64,000 bases of DNA from Trichostrongylus colubriformis. Its lineage: Eukaryota > Nematoda > Chromadorea > Rhabditida > Trichostrongylidae. The notes under the pieces were generated by a model. That model saw nothing but the letters and a program-made list of their open reading frames with translations. It did not search any database and was not told where the DNA came from. A program made the translations under genes and the position numbers. Location of the stretch: assembly GCA_963978905.1 (NCBI GenBank), contig OZ022258.1, positions 50,328,591-50,392,590 of the forward strand. The letters are read 5' to 3'. Positions 40,838 to 52,070 of the stretch are shown piece after piece; position 1 is the first letter of the stretch, and each line of letters starts with the position of its first letter.

Positions 40838-42655
40838 CTAAACTTCGATGTTCTTGTACAGGCGCCACCATTGCTTCTTCCTATCTTCCCTGTAGAGACA
40901 TACTGTTGTAATTACAGGAACTGATCCGTCAGTGAAAATGCCATTGCAGCCGTAATAAATGTTCGCAGGGATTTTGGCGGGCTAAACATGAAATAGACTT
41001 GTCGTTTTGGTCGAAATAATTCCAGTCACTGAAAACAAGACGTAGAAAGAAACAATTTCCTGATAATCAGGAAGGAATCGGAGTCAAGCTGGCTGAGAAT
41101 CCCCAGAGGATGAGAATTCATACAGGGTTCGTGAGAGATAGGTGATGAATAGAATTTGGCGAACCTGGTGGAGAAATCCGACATTTTTTTGTAGTAATGT
41201 AGCATTCACAACATGATCATTTTGCTTGGAAGAGGTGAGATTGGGTAGAGCATGAACGATGTATTGAGGAGTGGAATGGAATGGCCTGATGACTGAGGAA
41301 TAGGGAGGTCACCAAGCGATCCTGTCATTAATACTGGCTAGAGGCATGTTTTCTGGCGCACCGCATCACTGAGCGAATGTTGGCCGGTAGGCCGCGGTCA
41401 TACTTTGCGTTGTCTGCGGCAGGGCGTGGCCGCGTATCTTGCGTCTCCACACTGCCTCGTTGCCTGCGTCATCTCTGCACCTCCCCCGTGCCACTCTCTC
41501 TCACAGGCAGCGAGAGAGAGTGGCACGGGGGAGGTGCAGAGATGACGCAGGCAACGAGGCAGTGTGGAGACGCAAGATACGCGGCCACGCCCTGCCGCAG
41601 ACAACGCAAAGTATGACCGCGGCCGTACGCACCCTGCCACTGACACGCAGCCAAAGGACGCACACAGTTGTATTACTTCTACCGGCCAACGTAAAACCTG
41701 GAAAATTTAGAGTACGCTTCCTTGGAGCCCTGGCTTTGTTATCAGTCAATAAGTTCCTCCATCTACAGCCATTTTGGAAAAGTTGATCGTATTACTTCGT
41801 TCGTCTTCCGTATCGTTGGAGACTGGTGACAGAGTATTTTCCCAATTCAAAGGTAGCATTATCACCTATTGAGTCTCCATGCAAACGGCATCGGGTTGAT
41901 AGGCAGCAGGAATAGGTTGCATATTATTACTGCTGAATGTAGATGAAGTCTTCTTTTGATAATTACAACTTACAATTTCAAGTTCGCCCTTGTGATAGGC
42001 GCGTAAGGTAGCGAGAAAACCCCTTTCCAGGATAGGCTCAATTCTCATACTGCTCTTCACTTTTTGTAGCAACGTTGTCTGGTTACTTTTGGCCTTTGAC
42101 CATGACCTAAAATCATGCATTAGTGTAAAAAGTGCATGGAATCTTTCAAAGTGTGTAAGTACGTGCCAAGTACTATAGTACTTGAAATCAGCATCAGTAC
42201 TGTGTCGCTTCCATGCTTCTTGCAGAGCCTCTGAGGCAATTCCATCATCCCATATCTGTGCATCAATTTGGATTGGAAAATGCGTGAAAAAGCGCTTGCT
42301 CAAGACAGTCACTACCGTGAATACTTACCGGATTCTCAATCCATTTGTTATTAATTTTTTTGAACGTCGACTCCACACCGGGAACGCATATCAGAACTGT
42401 TTCAGGTATCGACTTGCTTTTGAAGAACTCTGGTACGAATGAGGGTTTGCATTCAGGGTGCCGTTGAATCCACTCGGTAGAGTTGGTGCTGTTGCCTTCC
42501 TGTGATGCGAGGTCTGGAACATGTTCTTATTGCAAGTTTTGAACAGCCTTAGCGGATATGCTAAAATAGAGTCGGAAAACATTCATTCAGCAGCACTCAC
42601 TTTTACCGTATGTATCAGCGATGATTACAGCAAGCACTGCGAGGATGAAGAACAT
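40838..42655 (-). CDS. Small secreted protein, family copy D (most diverged)
   Basis: Proposed exons, in transcript order, are 42655-42601, 42513-42329, 42255-42167, 42106-41974 and 40981-40838, giving about 201 aa. The signal peptide is MFFILAVLAVIIADTYG. Exon 2 is about 50 nt longer than in other copies, with NST glycosylation-like sites (EGNSTNSTEW). The four cysteines are PEC, LIC, YYGC and TVC. The last exon is shorter and ends YKNIEV before the stop. The exon 3 donor is GC (minus strand at 42166-42165), needed to keep the frame. Intron 4 contains a perfect palindrome at 41390-41624. All five exons are open. Function is unknown. Confidence 0.72.
41390..41624. repeat. Perfect 235-bp palindrome (113-bp arms, 9-bp loop)
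   Basis: Left arm 41390-41502 and right arm 41512-41624 are exact reverse complements as read; the loop is ACAGGCAGC. The ends are GGCCGCGGTCATAC. A diverged half copy lies at about 60438-60580. It sits in intron 4 of copy D. Confidence 0.95.
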
Positions 42656-43221
42656 TTTCGATTAGTTGAATTTGTCCCACTGTTTCCAACCCTTTTATTT
42701 GACAACTGTATTATTATTAGAACAAAATTATTCATTGGTTTGAGAAAAAACTATTACCAATTTCATAATCCACCGTCGCACTGTTCTTTCAATGCTTAGT
42801 GTTCATATTTCCATATACACTTCTGCACGTTAGCTGTATAAACATTTGAAACGAAATAATTCCACTGTTTGAAGAGGAATTCAAGTCGAATAAGCAACCT
42901 CCGCACTGTCCGTTAATGATATTAGTGCATTAATCTTCAAAGTGCAGTAAGGTGCGTTGGAACATAAGAATTGACTCATTCCATTTCATAAATGCTTCGT
43001 TCAACTTTACATTGTTCTTCCGGCTGGAGGCATCTGAGAGTAATGCTGTCATCTCTATTGTGCGAATAGTTCGTCAAAGGCAGTAGGTGTTAAAATTTGT
43101 TGATTTCTATGGATGGTTATTGAGAGGCAATGTCATATGAAGTGGTATTAGAGAAAAACGCATGAACCATTGCTTCACCCGTTTCTTTCTCAGGCACGTG
43201 TTTTGAAGAGAACCCAATTGA

Positions 43222-43500
43222 AGACCTACGGGCTTGCCGTCGAGGTGCTCAGAAAAGATCCTCGCGAGCGCCCTGTGTAGATTCGGTTTTTCTGCCTTGA
43301 GCAGCTCGGCGGTCACTCGGTCAAGTCCTGGTGCACGGTTTGACTGCTCTGGGAGATCGCGTGACGCACTTCGGAGGCGAGCTCTGCAGGCACGTTTCCA
43401 GAGCTGTAACCCTTCCTCGACAGTTGTAGGCGGTTTGTAGGCGGTAACCTTCTCGATGCCGGGCCGGTTGGTCGCGACAACTTCATCAACTCGAACCTAA
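43222..43500 (-). pseudogene. LINE (RTE-like) reverse transcriptase fragment
   Basis: The minus strand encodes VTAELLKAEKPNLHRALARI and FSEHLDGKP, with a frameshift, corresponding to the region before the RT palm. It overlaps in content with the plus-strand fragment at 43802-44560, so two fragments lie head to head. Confidence 0.6.
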
Positions 43501-43559
43501 GTAATTGATCTAAAAAACTAGGATATCTTGGGTAGGACGGAGTCAGTACGTGGAAGGGA

Positions 43560-43800
43560 AAAAACACATATAGATTCTTATAAATCCTTTGCCTAATCGC
43601 CTAACTGATATGTGTCTCCTTCTTCATTTCTCATCCCTAAAATGAAACATCGTCAGAATTCCTAATTCAGGCAAAAGGCAAATACGTATACCGATTAGGC
43701 GATATCGATTAGATGATTGCGGAGAGAATAAGATACGTATCAACTATACAATTGCTCGAAACGTCTTATCGCCTCATCGCCGAGAGGCTCCATCGTGTTA
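43560..43800. repeat. GATACGTATC-type repeat, inverted partner of 29690-30030
   Basis: Shares GATATGTGTCTCCTTCTTCA, AAATACGTATACCGATTAGG and GATACGTATCAACTATA segments with the 29.7-kb repeat in opposite orientation. It ends against the RT fragment. Confidence 0.6.
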
Positions 43801-43801
43801 G

Positions 43802-44560
43802 GCGACCGCCGAGCTGCTCAAGGCAGAAGAACCGAATCTACACAGGGCGCTTGCGAGGATCTTTTCTGAGCACCTCGACGGCAAGCCCATTCCGGAGGAC
43901 TGGAAAATAGCAAAGCTGATTTTGCTGCCGAAGAAGGGACTGCGGGAACTCCTGTCCAACTGGCGCCCCATCGCTCCACTCAGCCTACTCTTCAAGACCT
44001 TCAAGACTCTTCATCGACTACGGAAAGGCGTTCGACCAGCTCGACCACGGATTCCTGCTGTGTGCTCTGGAGAAGCTGAAGATCGAGGAGGGATATCTTG
44101 CCGCACTATCCGACTGCCACAGCAACAACTGGCTGCTTCTGAAGCTTTTCTGCAATGAACTGGAGATCCCAATACACCGTGAAGGGCAACACCGTATCTC
44201 CTATGCTGTTCACTGCTGCGCTCGCGATCATATTCTGACAACTAGACTGAGAGCAGTACGGAGTCTCGATCGACGGCGAGAATCTGACACACCTACGCTT
44301 TGCCGACGACATAGTACTGATCACAAAACCAATGGACGAGGCGGAGAAGATGTTGAACCAGCTAAACAAGGAGAGCGAGAAGGCGCTCCTGTGCATCAAC
44401 ATCAAAAAGATGCAATGCAGCCGAAACGAGACAGCGGCAGAGGCAGAACCACACGGAGCGATCAAGCTGAACGGCCAACTTATAGTGGAGGCGACCGAGT
44501 ATACCTACCTTGATAGGGCCTCCAGCGCCAAAAACACGCTGACTTCGGAAACAACATAAG
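43802..44560 (+). pseudogene. LINE (RTE-like) reverse transcriptase relic
   Basis: Segments in order are TAELLKAEEPNLHRALARIF, IPEDWKIAKLILLPKKG, NWRPIAPLSLLFK, a FIDYGKAFDQLDHGFLL stretch, then HLRFADDIVLITKPMDEAE with the FADD catalytic motif. Frameshifts and a deletion between the NWRPI and FIDYGKAF parts inactivate it. Motifs match non-LTR RTs of the RTE/BovB type; no endonuclease domain is present. Confidence 0.75.
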
Positions 44561-44639
44561 GAGTCGCTCAGCATACTACGCATACTTGCAGATATTGGTC
44601 AATTTGAGGTACATTCATACTCGGGTAAGGAGTAAAGGA

Positions 44640-45760
44640 TCGCGATAGGCGATATGCATCCCTAGCACCCGTCTCACGATCAGTACACACAGCACTGGCT
44701 GTGTGTACTTGAGTGGCCCACCCTGAGCATTGTCACGTTCAGTACTGTCGTTATAGCTCCAACCTACGCGCAGCCAGTACTATGTGTATTGTTGCGATAC
44801 CTGCGTTACGGCAATCGTGACGGCGTCGCTGAGTTTGAGTGGTATAGGGTGAAGCTTGTAAAATTATAGGATTCCAAATCCGAAGAGGATTCATTTAGCT
44901 TGATGTCATTGAAAGGGGTAATTTGGTGAACAGTAGTAACTTGGCCGCGGTAGAGGTGTCAATCAAAAATGTGATATATGAGAAATTCAGTGGATAATTT
45001 TCATCAGATGACTGGACTAAATGGATAAGATGGAAATCGAATGGGCGGCTAGGCGGTCAGGCGATTAAGCGAAAAACACACACGTGTTTATCAAGCGTTC
45101 AGGAAATCGCACGATTAGGTGGAAACAATGATGTACGTGAATGATTGCGTGATCGCCTGATCGATATGCATCTCTTCGGTGCTGCTTCTCGTTCCACCCA
45201 TTTGTCGCCGAGCTCCTTCGTAAACTCACTTCTCGCTGAAAAAATCAAAGGCAGCGAGGAGAGCCTAATAGTGAGCGTTCCGAACATTTTGTTGTAGCCA
45301 CACAGCCAAGCTCCTTAGCGCAGCGCATTCATTTTTGAAACGATAAACCACATAAGATTATTGCGGAATGTGTCTTTGAAATGACGCTTTGTCCTTCAAG
45401 TGTACTCGAACTTCCTTCTGATTTTGTAAAATTTGTATGTTTTGTACTTTAGCTCCCTTCTGATGATTAAGGGGGCATTATGTGCCCCATTCACAGGCAT
45501 TGCAGTAAGGAGAGGTCAAGAGTCAAGATGGATAACTACTCTAAGAAGATCATTGGAGGCGTAATCGCTGCTGTCCACCCTGCGGCGACATAACCTCTCA
45601 TGATAAAATGGAACCCTGTCGCTGTTGCACTCATATGGGGTTTGCAAAGATCTGTATCAGCAGAAAAAAGTGTCCTCCTCTTTTTGTTCCAGCACTCATA
45701 ACATCGCGCTACAGGAGTTGGTAATAGTTCCAGTTGCTACCTACTAATGCGCACAACAAT
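44640..45760. repeat. Duplicated block downstream of copy E (partner 30700-31860)
   Basis: Same order of segments as 30700-31860. It lacks the 31374-31517 foldback, so that MITE inserted after the duplication or was lost here. Confidence 0.7.
45528..45593 (+). other. Conserved micro-ORF, second copy
   Basis: 21 residues starting MDNYSKKIIGGVIAAVH; see 31662-31736. Synonymous changes (AAG ATC ATC versus AAG ATC ATT, GGT versus GGA) hint at past coding selection, though only two copies are available. Confidence 0.35.
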
Positions 45761-45929
45761 TAATGCCTTTTAAATCGTCCGATTTATCCTTTTTGCTGAC
45801 GTTATTAGTATTAGTATCTGAACTGAGCAATTGGGTTGAGCTTGAAAGGACATCAGTGAAATAGTAAAAAAAACAAGGAAAACAACTTTTAATTCCACAA
45901 ATCAAGACTCAACAGCTAAACAATGGCGC

Positions 45930-48900
45930 TCAGTTAAATCCCTTAACCTCGATATTCCTGTACTTGTGCAACACATTCTTCAGTGTTGTCCTGTAGAGAC
46001 ATACGACAGTCAAAACATCCTCTGATCCTTCCTTATCGAAAATGCCATTGCAGCCGTAATATACGGAGGGGGGGATCCGGCGAACCTAAACATTAAACAC
46101 CTTTCGGTCGAAAATGAGCTCAATCGCCCTAAAAACGAGACATAGAAGGGGTGCTATCGCAGTGAGAGGGTGGGCTGCCCCAATATTAGCACTACTTTAG
46201 CTGAGCCAAGAAGGAGAAAGAGACCTCTTTTCCTTCCCTAATGCAAATATACGCCCGAGTGTGGAGATTGACCTCTGAAAGATCTCTCCAAGGTTTTAGA
46301 TGCACAAATTTTTTTGAGATGCTTCTTCCCTCCCTCTCAGCACGGTCGAATGAAACATTTTGATAAACTGGATTGGAGTCAGGATCAAGTAATGGCTGAA
46401 GAATTCAATGGGTGGGAGTTAATAATGGGTGCCTGATGGATAGGCAAACCGCATTTGGCAGAGCTGGTCCGGGGAATTCTAGACACACTTTTTGCAGCTA
46501 TAGGCAAAGTAGCAACCAAGGTATGATTATGTTGCTACGCTTTTCCTTTTCCTTAATCTTATCATGAATCGGTAGAGGTGAGGTTGAAAACAATATGACT
46601 GATATCATGAAGGAGTGAAATAGAGAACGGCTGAGAGATTGTGAAATGGGGAGATACCTAGGAAATTCCCCCATTGAATACCTGCCGCAAGCATGTTTCT
46701 TGGTGCAGCGCATCAAAGAGTACTGTTCGGTGCAACATTCGTCACTGATATGCAGCCAAATGACGAGCACGGCTATGTGATTTGTAACGGTCTACAAGAC
46801 CTTTTGGAAAGTCTGAACCACGTTTCTCTGGAACCGTGTCTTTGTGGTTTTGTTGATAATTCATAAATTCGTCCCTCTACAGCAATTCGACAAAGTTTAT
46901 TGAATTACTCCATTCCTTCAATATTGTGCTATTCCGGAGTCTCATGACTATCTGAATGTTTAACAACAATTGCGACTCCAAAGTATTTATCCAAAAAACT
47001 CAAAAGACCCCTCAAAGGTCTCAAAAGTTCTTTGGAATGTTTTTGCAATATTCTTTCTCTCAGTTACTCTAGAGCTTTCTCTTAGTTTCTCCAACGTACT
47101 TTTGCCCACATCCTTGGCATTCTATTAGATATACCGTTCCCCGGAGCTGGCATATTTTATGGTTGTTACAGAAACTGCACCCTTCCCTTCGACACCTATC
47201 GTCCTAAGGCCTTGGATATGTGAGTATCGTTTCAAATTAGGCGGAGGACGGAATATTAATCGTATTGGGAGCTTTGAGTTCTTGACCACGCTGGACCGCT
47301 CTACAAACGCATTGCGAACACCGCAGAGTATGAGTAAATCCATCATCTTATCCCAATAGCAGTTTCTCCGAACACACTCCCTCCTCACAATCGGCATTAA
47401 AATACTGCACCGCTCTATAGACAATTCTGCAGAAAGGAAAATACTGAAGGCCCTTGAAATAAAGCGGTTATCACCAGAAATAAAAAGTAAGGACGAACTA
47501 CGTGACACTTTTTATATCTTTACTTGATCACAGCAATCATTCTTGATTACTGCATGATCTTTCTCATATCAAGTGTCGCAGCGTCCCAGACTATTTAGGC
47601 TGCGTTCATCCCAAATTGAATGAGAGTTTCGGCGCATTCGCGTCATGCATGAGATAGGTATCGATCAGAAAATGAGGGTATTGGCGCATCCGCGATTTGA
47701 GAGAATGGGCGCATTTGCGTCATGCATAAGATACGTATCGATCTAAAAAATGAGAGTACTGGCGCATCGGCGCATCCACGATTTGAGAGAATTGGCGCAT
47801 TCGCGTCATGCATAAGATACGTATCGATCTAGAAAATGAGAGTATTGGCGCATCGGCGCACCCGCGATTTGAGAGAATTGGCGTATTCGCGTGATTCATA
47901 AGATACATGTCGCTTGAAAAAAGTGAGAGTATTGGCGCATCGGCGCATCCGCGATTTGAGAGAATTGGCGCATTCGCGTGATTGACAAGATACGTATCGA
48001 TTGAAAAATGAGAGTATTGGCGCATCCGCGATTTTGGATATTTGCCATAACAGAAGAAGATCAAGAAATGGGAAGAGAAGAAAAAGAAACCAACCGCATG
48101 TTGGCACGCGCCACGTTCAGAAGGAAGACGTGGCACGCCAATTCTCTCAAATCGCGGATGCGCCGATGCGCCGATACGCCAAAGCTCTCATTCAATTTGG
48201 TATGAACGCAGTATTAAACTCACGCAGGGTGCGCCCGCATGAGTTTATCATTTTCTGCACCATACGTCTTTGACAGGGTGGGTCACGTCAAAAATATTTT
48301 GAGACGGGGCCGTGAACAGTCATATCATATATACTTAGCTAACCACCACAGTTTCAGGCCTAAAGAAGGCGTTAAACGCCGAAATTTTGCAAAAACATTC
48401 CAAAGAACTTTTGAGACTTTTGAGGGGTCTCTTGAGTCTGAATAAATATTTTGGAGTCGCAATTATTGTTAAACATACTCCGTTCCTCTTCAATGTCTTG
48501 CAGGACTGTTGACAGAGTATTTCAACTAACATAATCACCTATGGAGTCTCCCTGCAAATGGATCGGGCTGATAAATGCTTTCATGGCAAGTGGGGAGGAT
48601 TAGCAGCCTAGGCTGCATATTGTTCACTGCTGAATGTAGCTAAGGAACTTCGGATAAGAAAATCGGCTGATATCAACTTACAACTTCCCTAGGTGGTATA
48701 CAGGGGCAAATGGATCTCTTTTCCATCCAGTACCACGGAGTCGCCTCAGACAGAGTTTTCACTACTTTTGCTACCATCGTTGTTTCGTTCCTTTCGCCCT
48801 TTGAGAATACCCTTAAATCATGCACTGTTATGAAAAGTGCATAAAGTCTTTGAATTAAATGAGTACGTGCTTTTCCTGACGGATCTTATAGTCAGCTTTC

Positions 48901-49311
48901 GTACTGTTTGGCTTCTTTGCTTCTTTCAAGGCTTTTAAGGCAATCCGGTCATTCCATATCTGTGCATCAATATGAATACGAAAAATGCGTCAAAAAACAA
49001 TTACAGTTCAAGTGAGTTACTGCTTAGAGTACTCACCGGACCATCAATCCAATATTCATTAATTATTGAAAACGCCTTCTTCACGTTAGGAACACATATC
49101 AGAACTGTTGTAGAGTTGATGCTGTCTTTTCCTGGTTTGGTTGCGGTGCATTCGTCATAAAGTTGTGGTTTGGAATCTGAAAGATGCGTCGAAAGTTTCG
49201 AAGAATTTTGGAGGATTTTTCAGAAAAAAATCGAAAACATTTTCTTTAACAGCACTCACTTTCACCTGCATCGGCTATGATTGGAGCGAGCACGGTGAAG
49301 ATGAGGAGCAT
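45930..49311 (-). CDS. Small secreted protein, family copy E (nested transposons in intron 4)
   Basis: Proposed exons, in transcript order, are 49311-49260, 49176-49037, 48959-48871, 48811-48682 and 46085-45930, giving about 188 aa. Exon 1 lacks one codon relative to the others (MLLIFTVLAPIIADAG). The family cysteines are DEC, LIC, YYGC and VVC, with an extra CPC in exon 4 (SICPCIPP). The last exon carries SVYYGCNGIF, LTVVCLYR and YRNIEVKG. The exon 3 donor is GC (minus strand at 48870-48869) and the exon 4 acceptor is an unusual TTTAAG. Intron 4 is 2.6 kb because of a 1.5-kb TIR element that itself contains a foldback. The open frame across five exons suggests the gene is intact. Confidence 0.72.
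46958..48474. mobile_element. 1.5-kb TIR element in intron 4 of copy E
   Basis: Termini GTTTAACAANAATTGCGACT are mirrored and pair for about 90 bp, including GACCCCTCAAA and CAAAAGTTCTTTGGAATG. The host sequences on either side match the intron 4 of copy D and C. No transposase is recognised; minus ORF 47125-47508 has no domain. Confidence 0.75.
47601..48210. repeat. Foldback with GATACGTATCGATC minisatellite, nested in the 46958-48474 element
   Basis: The left end TGCGTTCATCCCAAATTGAA is mirrored at the right end by TTCAATTTGGTATGAACGCA. Between about 47640 and 48030 a roughly 86-90-bp unit is repeated 4-5 times. Each unit has GCGATTTGAGAGAATTGGCG, GCATTCGCGT and AAGATACGTATCGAT. Confidence 0.85.
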
Positions 49312-49943
49312 TTTGAATTGCTAGAGTGTGTCTCGCTGTTGCCAAACCTTTTATTTGATAGCTGTTCTAATATTAGAAACAAAATTGTTCATTGGTTCGA
49401 AAAAAGCCATTACCAATCTAATAATCTACCTTCGCGCTGTCCTTTCAGTGCTATTAGAGTTCAAACTTCCGTATGTATTTCTATATATTAGCTCTGAAAA
49501 CATCAGAAATGGAATAATTCACTGTTCGAAAAGGTATTTCAAGTTATATAATCAATCGTCGCATGGTTCGTTCAATGCTATTAGTGTATTGATCTTCAAA
49601 GTGTAGTAAGGTGCGTGAGAACATAAGAATCGACTCATTCCATTTCATGAAAGTATCTTTCGTTATTGCTGACTGCTCCATGCATTGGCTTGCTTCGTTC
49701 AACTTTACATTGTTCCTCCGGCTGGAGGCATTTGACAGTAGTTAAATTTTGTTGATTACTGTGGATAGTAATAGAGAGTCTATGTCATGAGAAGTGGAAT
49801 TAGAGAAGAACGCATGAACTAATACTTAACCCATTTTTTCTCAGACACGTGTTTTGAAGAGCCCCCCCCTTTCATTAAAGACCTACACTCTGATCGCTCT
49901 TATGTGCATCCATAACAGTACTTGTCCACCAGCATTTGGGTAT

Positions 49944-49991
49944 AATGACTACTCGTGAAAAACCCACTAAGAATTTTCACGAGTAGTCATT
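49944..49991. repeat. 18-bp perfect hairpin beside the mariner relic
   Basis: AATGACTACTCGTGAAAA and its exact complement flank the loop ACCCACTAAGAA, followed by a G run at about 49995-50006. The corresponding flank of copy C lacks the right arm. Confidence 0.85.
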
Positions 49992-50014
49992 AGGGGGGGG
50001 GGGGGTCAAAGCCC

Positions 50015-50480
50015 ATGTCCGACCTGCATCCGAAGAAGATTCTACTCTGTGCTTCTGGACGCGGACGAAATGCTTTTCCAAGAGGTGCTGGTACAAGGCG
50101 AGACAGTCACCGCTGTCGTATGCACCCATCAGCTCCAGCAGCTCACCGTCGCTGTTCGAGAAAAGCGCCAGAAAAGGTCCGCGGTCACCCTATTTCATGA
50201 CAACGCCAGCTCCTAAATCGCGAAGAGTACCCAGGCCAAGCTACAGGAGCTCGGCTGGGATGTGCTGCCCCACCCGTCATACTCTCCAGACATTGCCCTT
50301 CTGGCTATCACCTTACCCATCCTCTTGAATCCTTCCTGGCCGAGAGAAAATTCGTTGATTATGACTTGCTCGCAAAGGCGATCGCTGGCTTCTTCGACTC
50401 TCAGAACCCAGAGTTCTGGGAGGAGGGAATCAAAGATTTACCTATGAGGGGGCAGAGTGTTGTCGATGACAATGGTTAAT
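50015..50480 (+). pseudogene. mariner transposase relic
   Basis: Recognisable in shifting frames are LHPKKILLC, a VLVQGETVTAVVC-like stretch, VTLFHDNAS with the second catalytic Asp, LQELGWDVLPHPSYSPDIAL with the third catalytic region, and the C-terminal VVDDNGEY-type ending. At least two frameshifts and an in-frame stop after HDNASS inactivate it. The N-terminal HTH and terminal repeats were not found. Confidence 0.8.
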
Positions 50481-51609
50481 ACGCTGTTGCCTAATGGTTG
50501 TTTGTTGGAAGAAAAAATAATAAAAAGTGATGATCGAAAAAATCCTATAAGACTTTTGGGACACCCTAATACATACTACCCCTGCCACTGTCTTTTGCCG
50601 GCTTTGCTCCTCCAGTGGCACATTGTAGTTGAACGCTGCTTCATACTTTTATACGATGAGCACCAGAAAAAAGAGCTCTCTTCAGACATGCAACAGGAGT
50701 TTCTCCGAAAAGGCCCCCGATAAGAGGATAAATGTATCGCGAGCATACGTGTCATTGTGGGCATAGGCGGGATCGGGAAGACGTGGACAGTTCAGCGACA
50801 ACTAGAAACGAAGTAATAGCGTTGCTGTGACATGCTATGCTGTGCTCTAATAAATCGAAAATTATCATAAATCAACTTTTGCCTCAGACTGTTCACCAGT
50901 CCATTACATAGATGGCACAGTCATCGAGTAAATTACCACATCGGCTATCTTCGAGACGCGTTTTATAATGCGAGTTCTTACCGCAGCATTCGTTTTGCAA
51001 GGAGTGGATTCCGCTTGGCAGCTAACCGTCTCAACACACCACCTATACTTCCAAATGGATATTTCTACATTTTATTCAAAGTATGCTTGAAATTTAACGC
51101 ACATCTGGTTTCAATGTACACATTGAATAGATTGTTGAGGATCCTGAGCCAAACTGAAGTTGGATCTCATGAGAAAGACTATGATTTCCACTCACATACT
51201 GCTCTTTCGTACGATACCGTCCAGAGCTTCCTGACGTTGTTGAGTTTCTGTGGATCTAGAAATGGCGAATGGGATTAGGTTAAAATCGAGCGGACAGCAT
51301 TGATCGTTAATGTTGCTTCGCACATTCCACTTTCGTTTGTAATCTTGGAGAAATTTGAACCGTAAACAGGGAAACTTTCTCATTCCGAATGTGCTTGAGA
51401 TATAATATCTTTCTCATACTTCTAGAAGTACGACAAGACGACTATGTAGGGCGGAGACCAGAAGTCACTTCACGGATATAAACCGGCGTGGATCTACTGA
51501 AAATGTCTTCTATGAAATGTGTTCAGAGCTCTTCTCAGAGCACATGATACAACCGCTTTCTTACTGACGGTATCTATATTCAATATGTGTCTGCGCGGGC
51601 GTTTTCTCG
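50481..51609. other. Intergenic, no gene recognised
   Basis: Short ORFs only; no domain or terminal repeats seen. Confidence 0.3.
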
Positions 51610-52070
51610 CTCAAAGGCACATCAGGCGGTAATCGGATTAGTGGCTCATTTTCTTGGGGCGAGTGGATCTTTGCATAACTGCTCAGTTTACACCTTTGCT
51701 GTTGCTGCACGTTGCACCCTCACGGTGCTGTGCTTGCTTGAAAGAACCAAGCCACGCCCACCCAACCAAATCGCACCTGATCTCGGACGACCAAATTTCC
51801 AACGTGAAAGCTGCCTTCATCATCGCAATAGCTTTTTCATTGAATTATCTTCTGATACTGCACGTTTCCTTCTCCATGTGAGCGCCACTTTGGAAATTCG
51901 TTCGTCTAAGGCCAGGTGTGATGTGATTGGGTGGGCGTGGCTTGGTTGTGTTCACGCAGGCACAACACCATGAGGTTGCACCGTACAGCCGCAACAAAGA
52001 CGTGGCTTGAGCGGTTATTCAAGGACGTACTCGCGCTAAGAAAGTAGGCCACTAATCTGATCATTGAAAG
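51610..52070. repeat. Foldback repeat with GATCAGATTAGTGGC-type ends
   Basis: The left AATCGGATTAGTGGCTCATT with TTCTTGGGGCGAGT is mirrored by AGTACGTCC..GCGCTAAGAAAG and CCACTAATCTGATCATT at the right. AAGCCACGCCCACCCAA and TTGGGTGGGCGTGGCTTGG form inner paired arms. The 128-codon plus frame 51587-51973 is therefore repeat sequence, not a gene. Confidence 0.7.

Noticed and set aside
47640..48030. CRISPR-like array
   Set aside because: Units of 86-90 bp have no constant repeat with unique spacers; this is a minisatellite within a foldback in a eukaryotic context.
51587..51973. 128-codon open frame
   Set aside because: It lies across a foldback repeat whose arms mirror each other.
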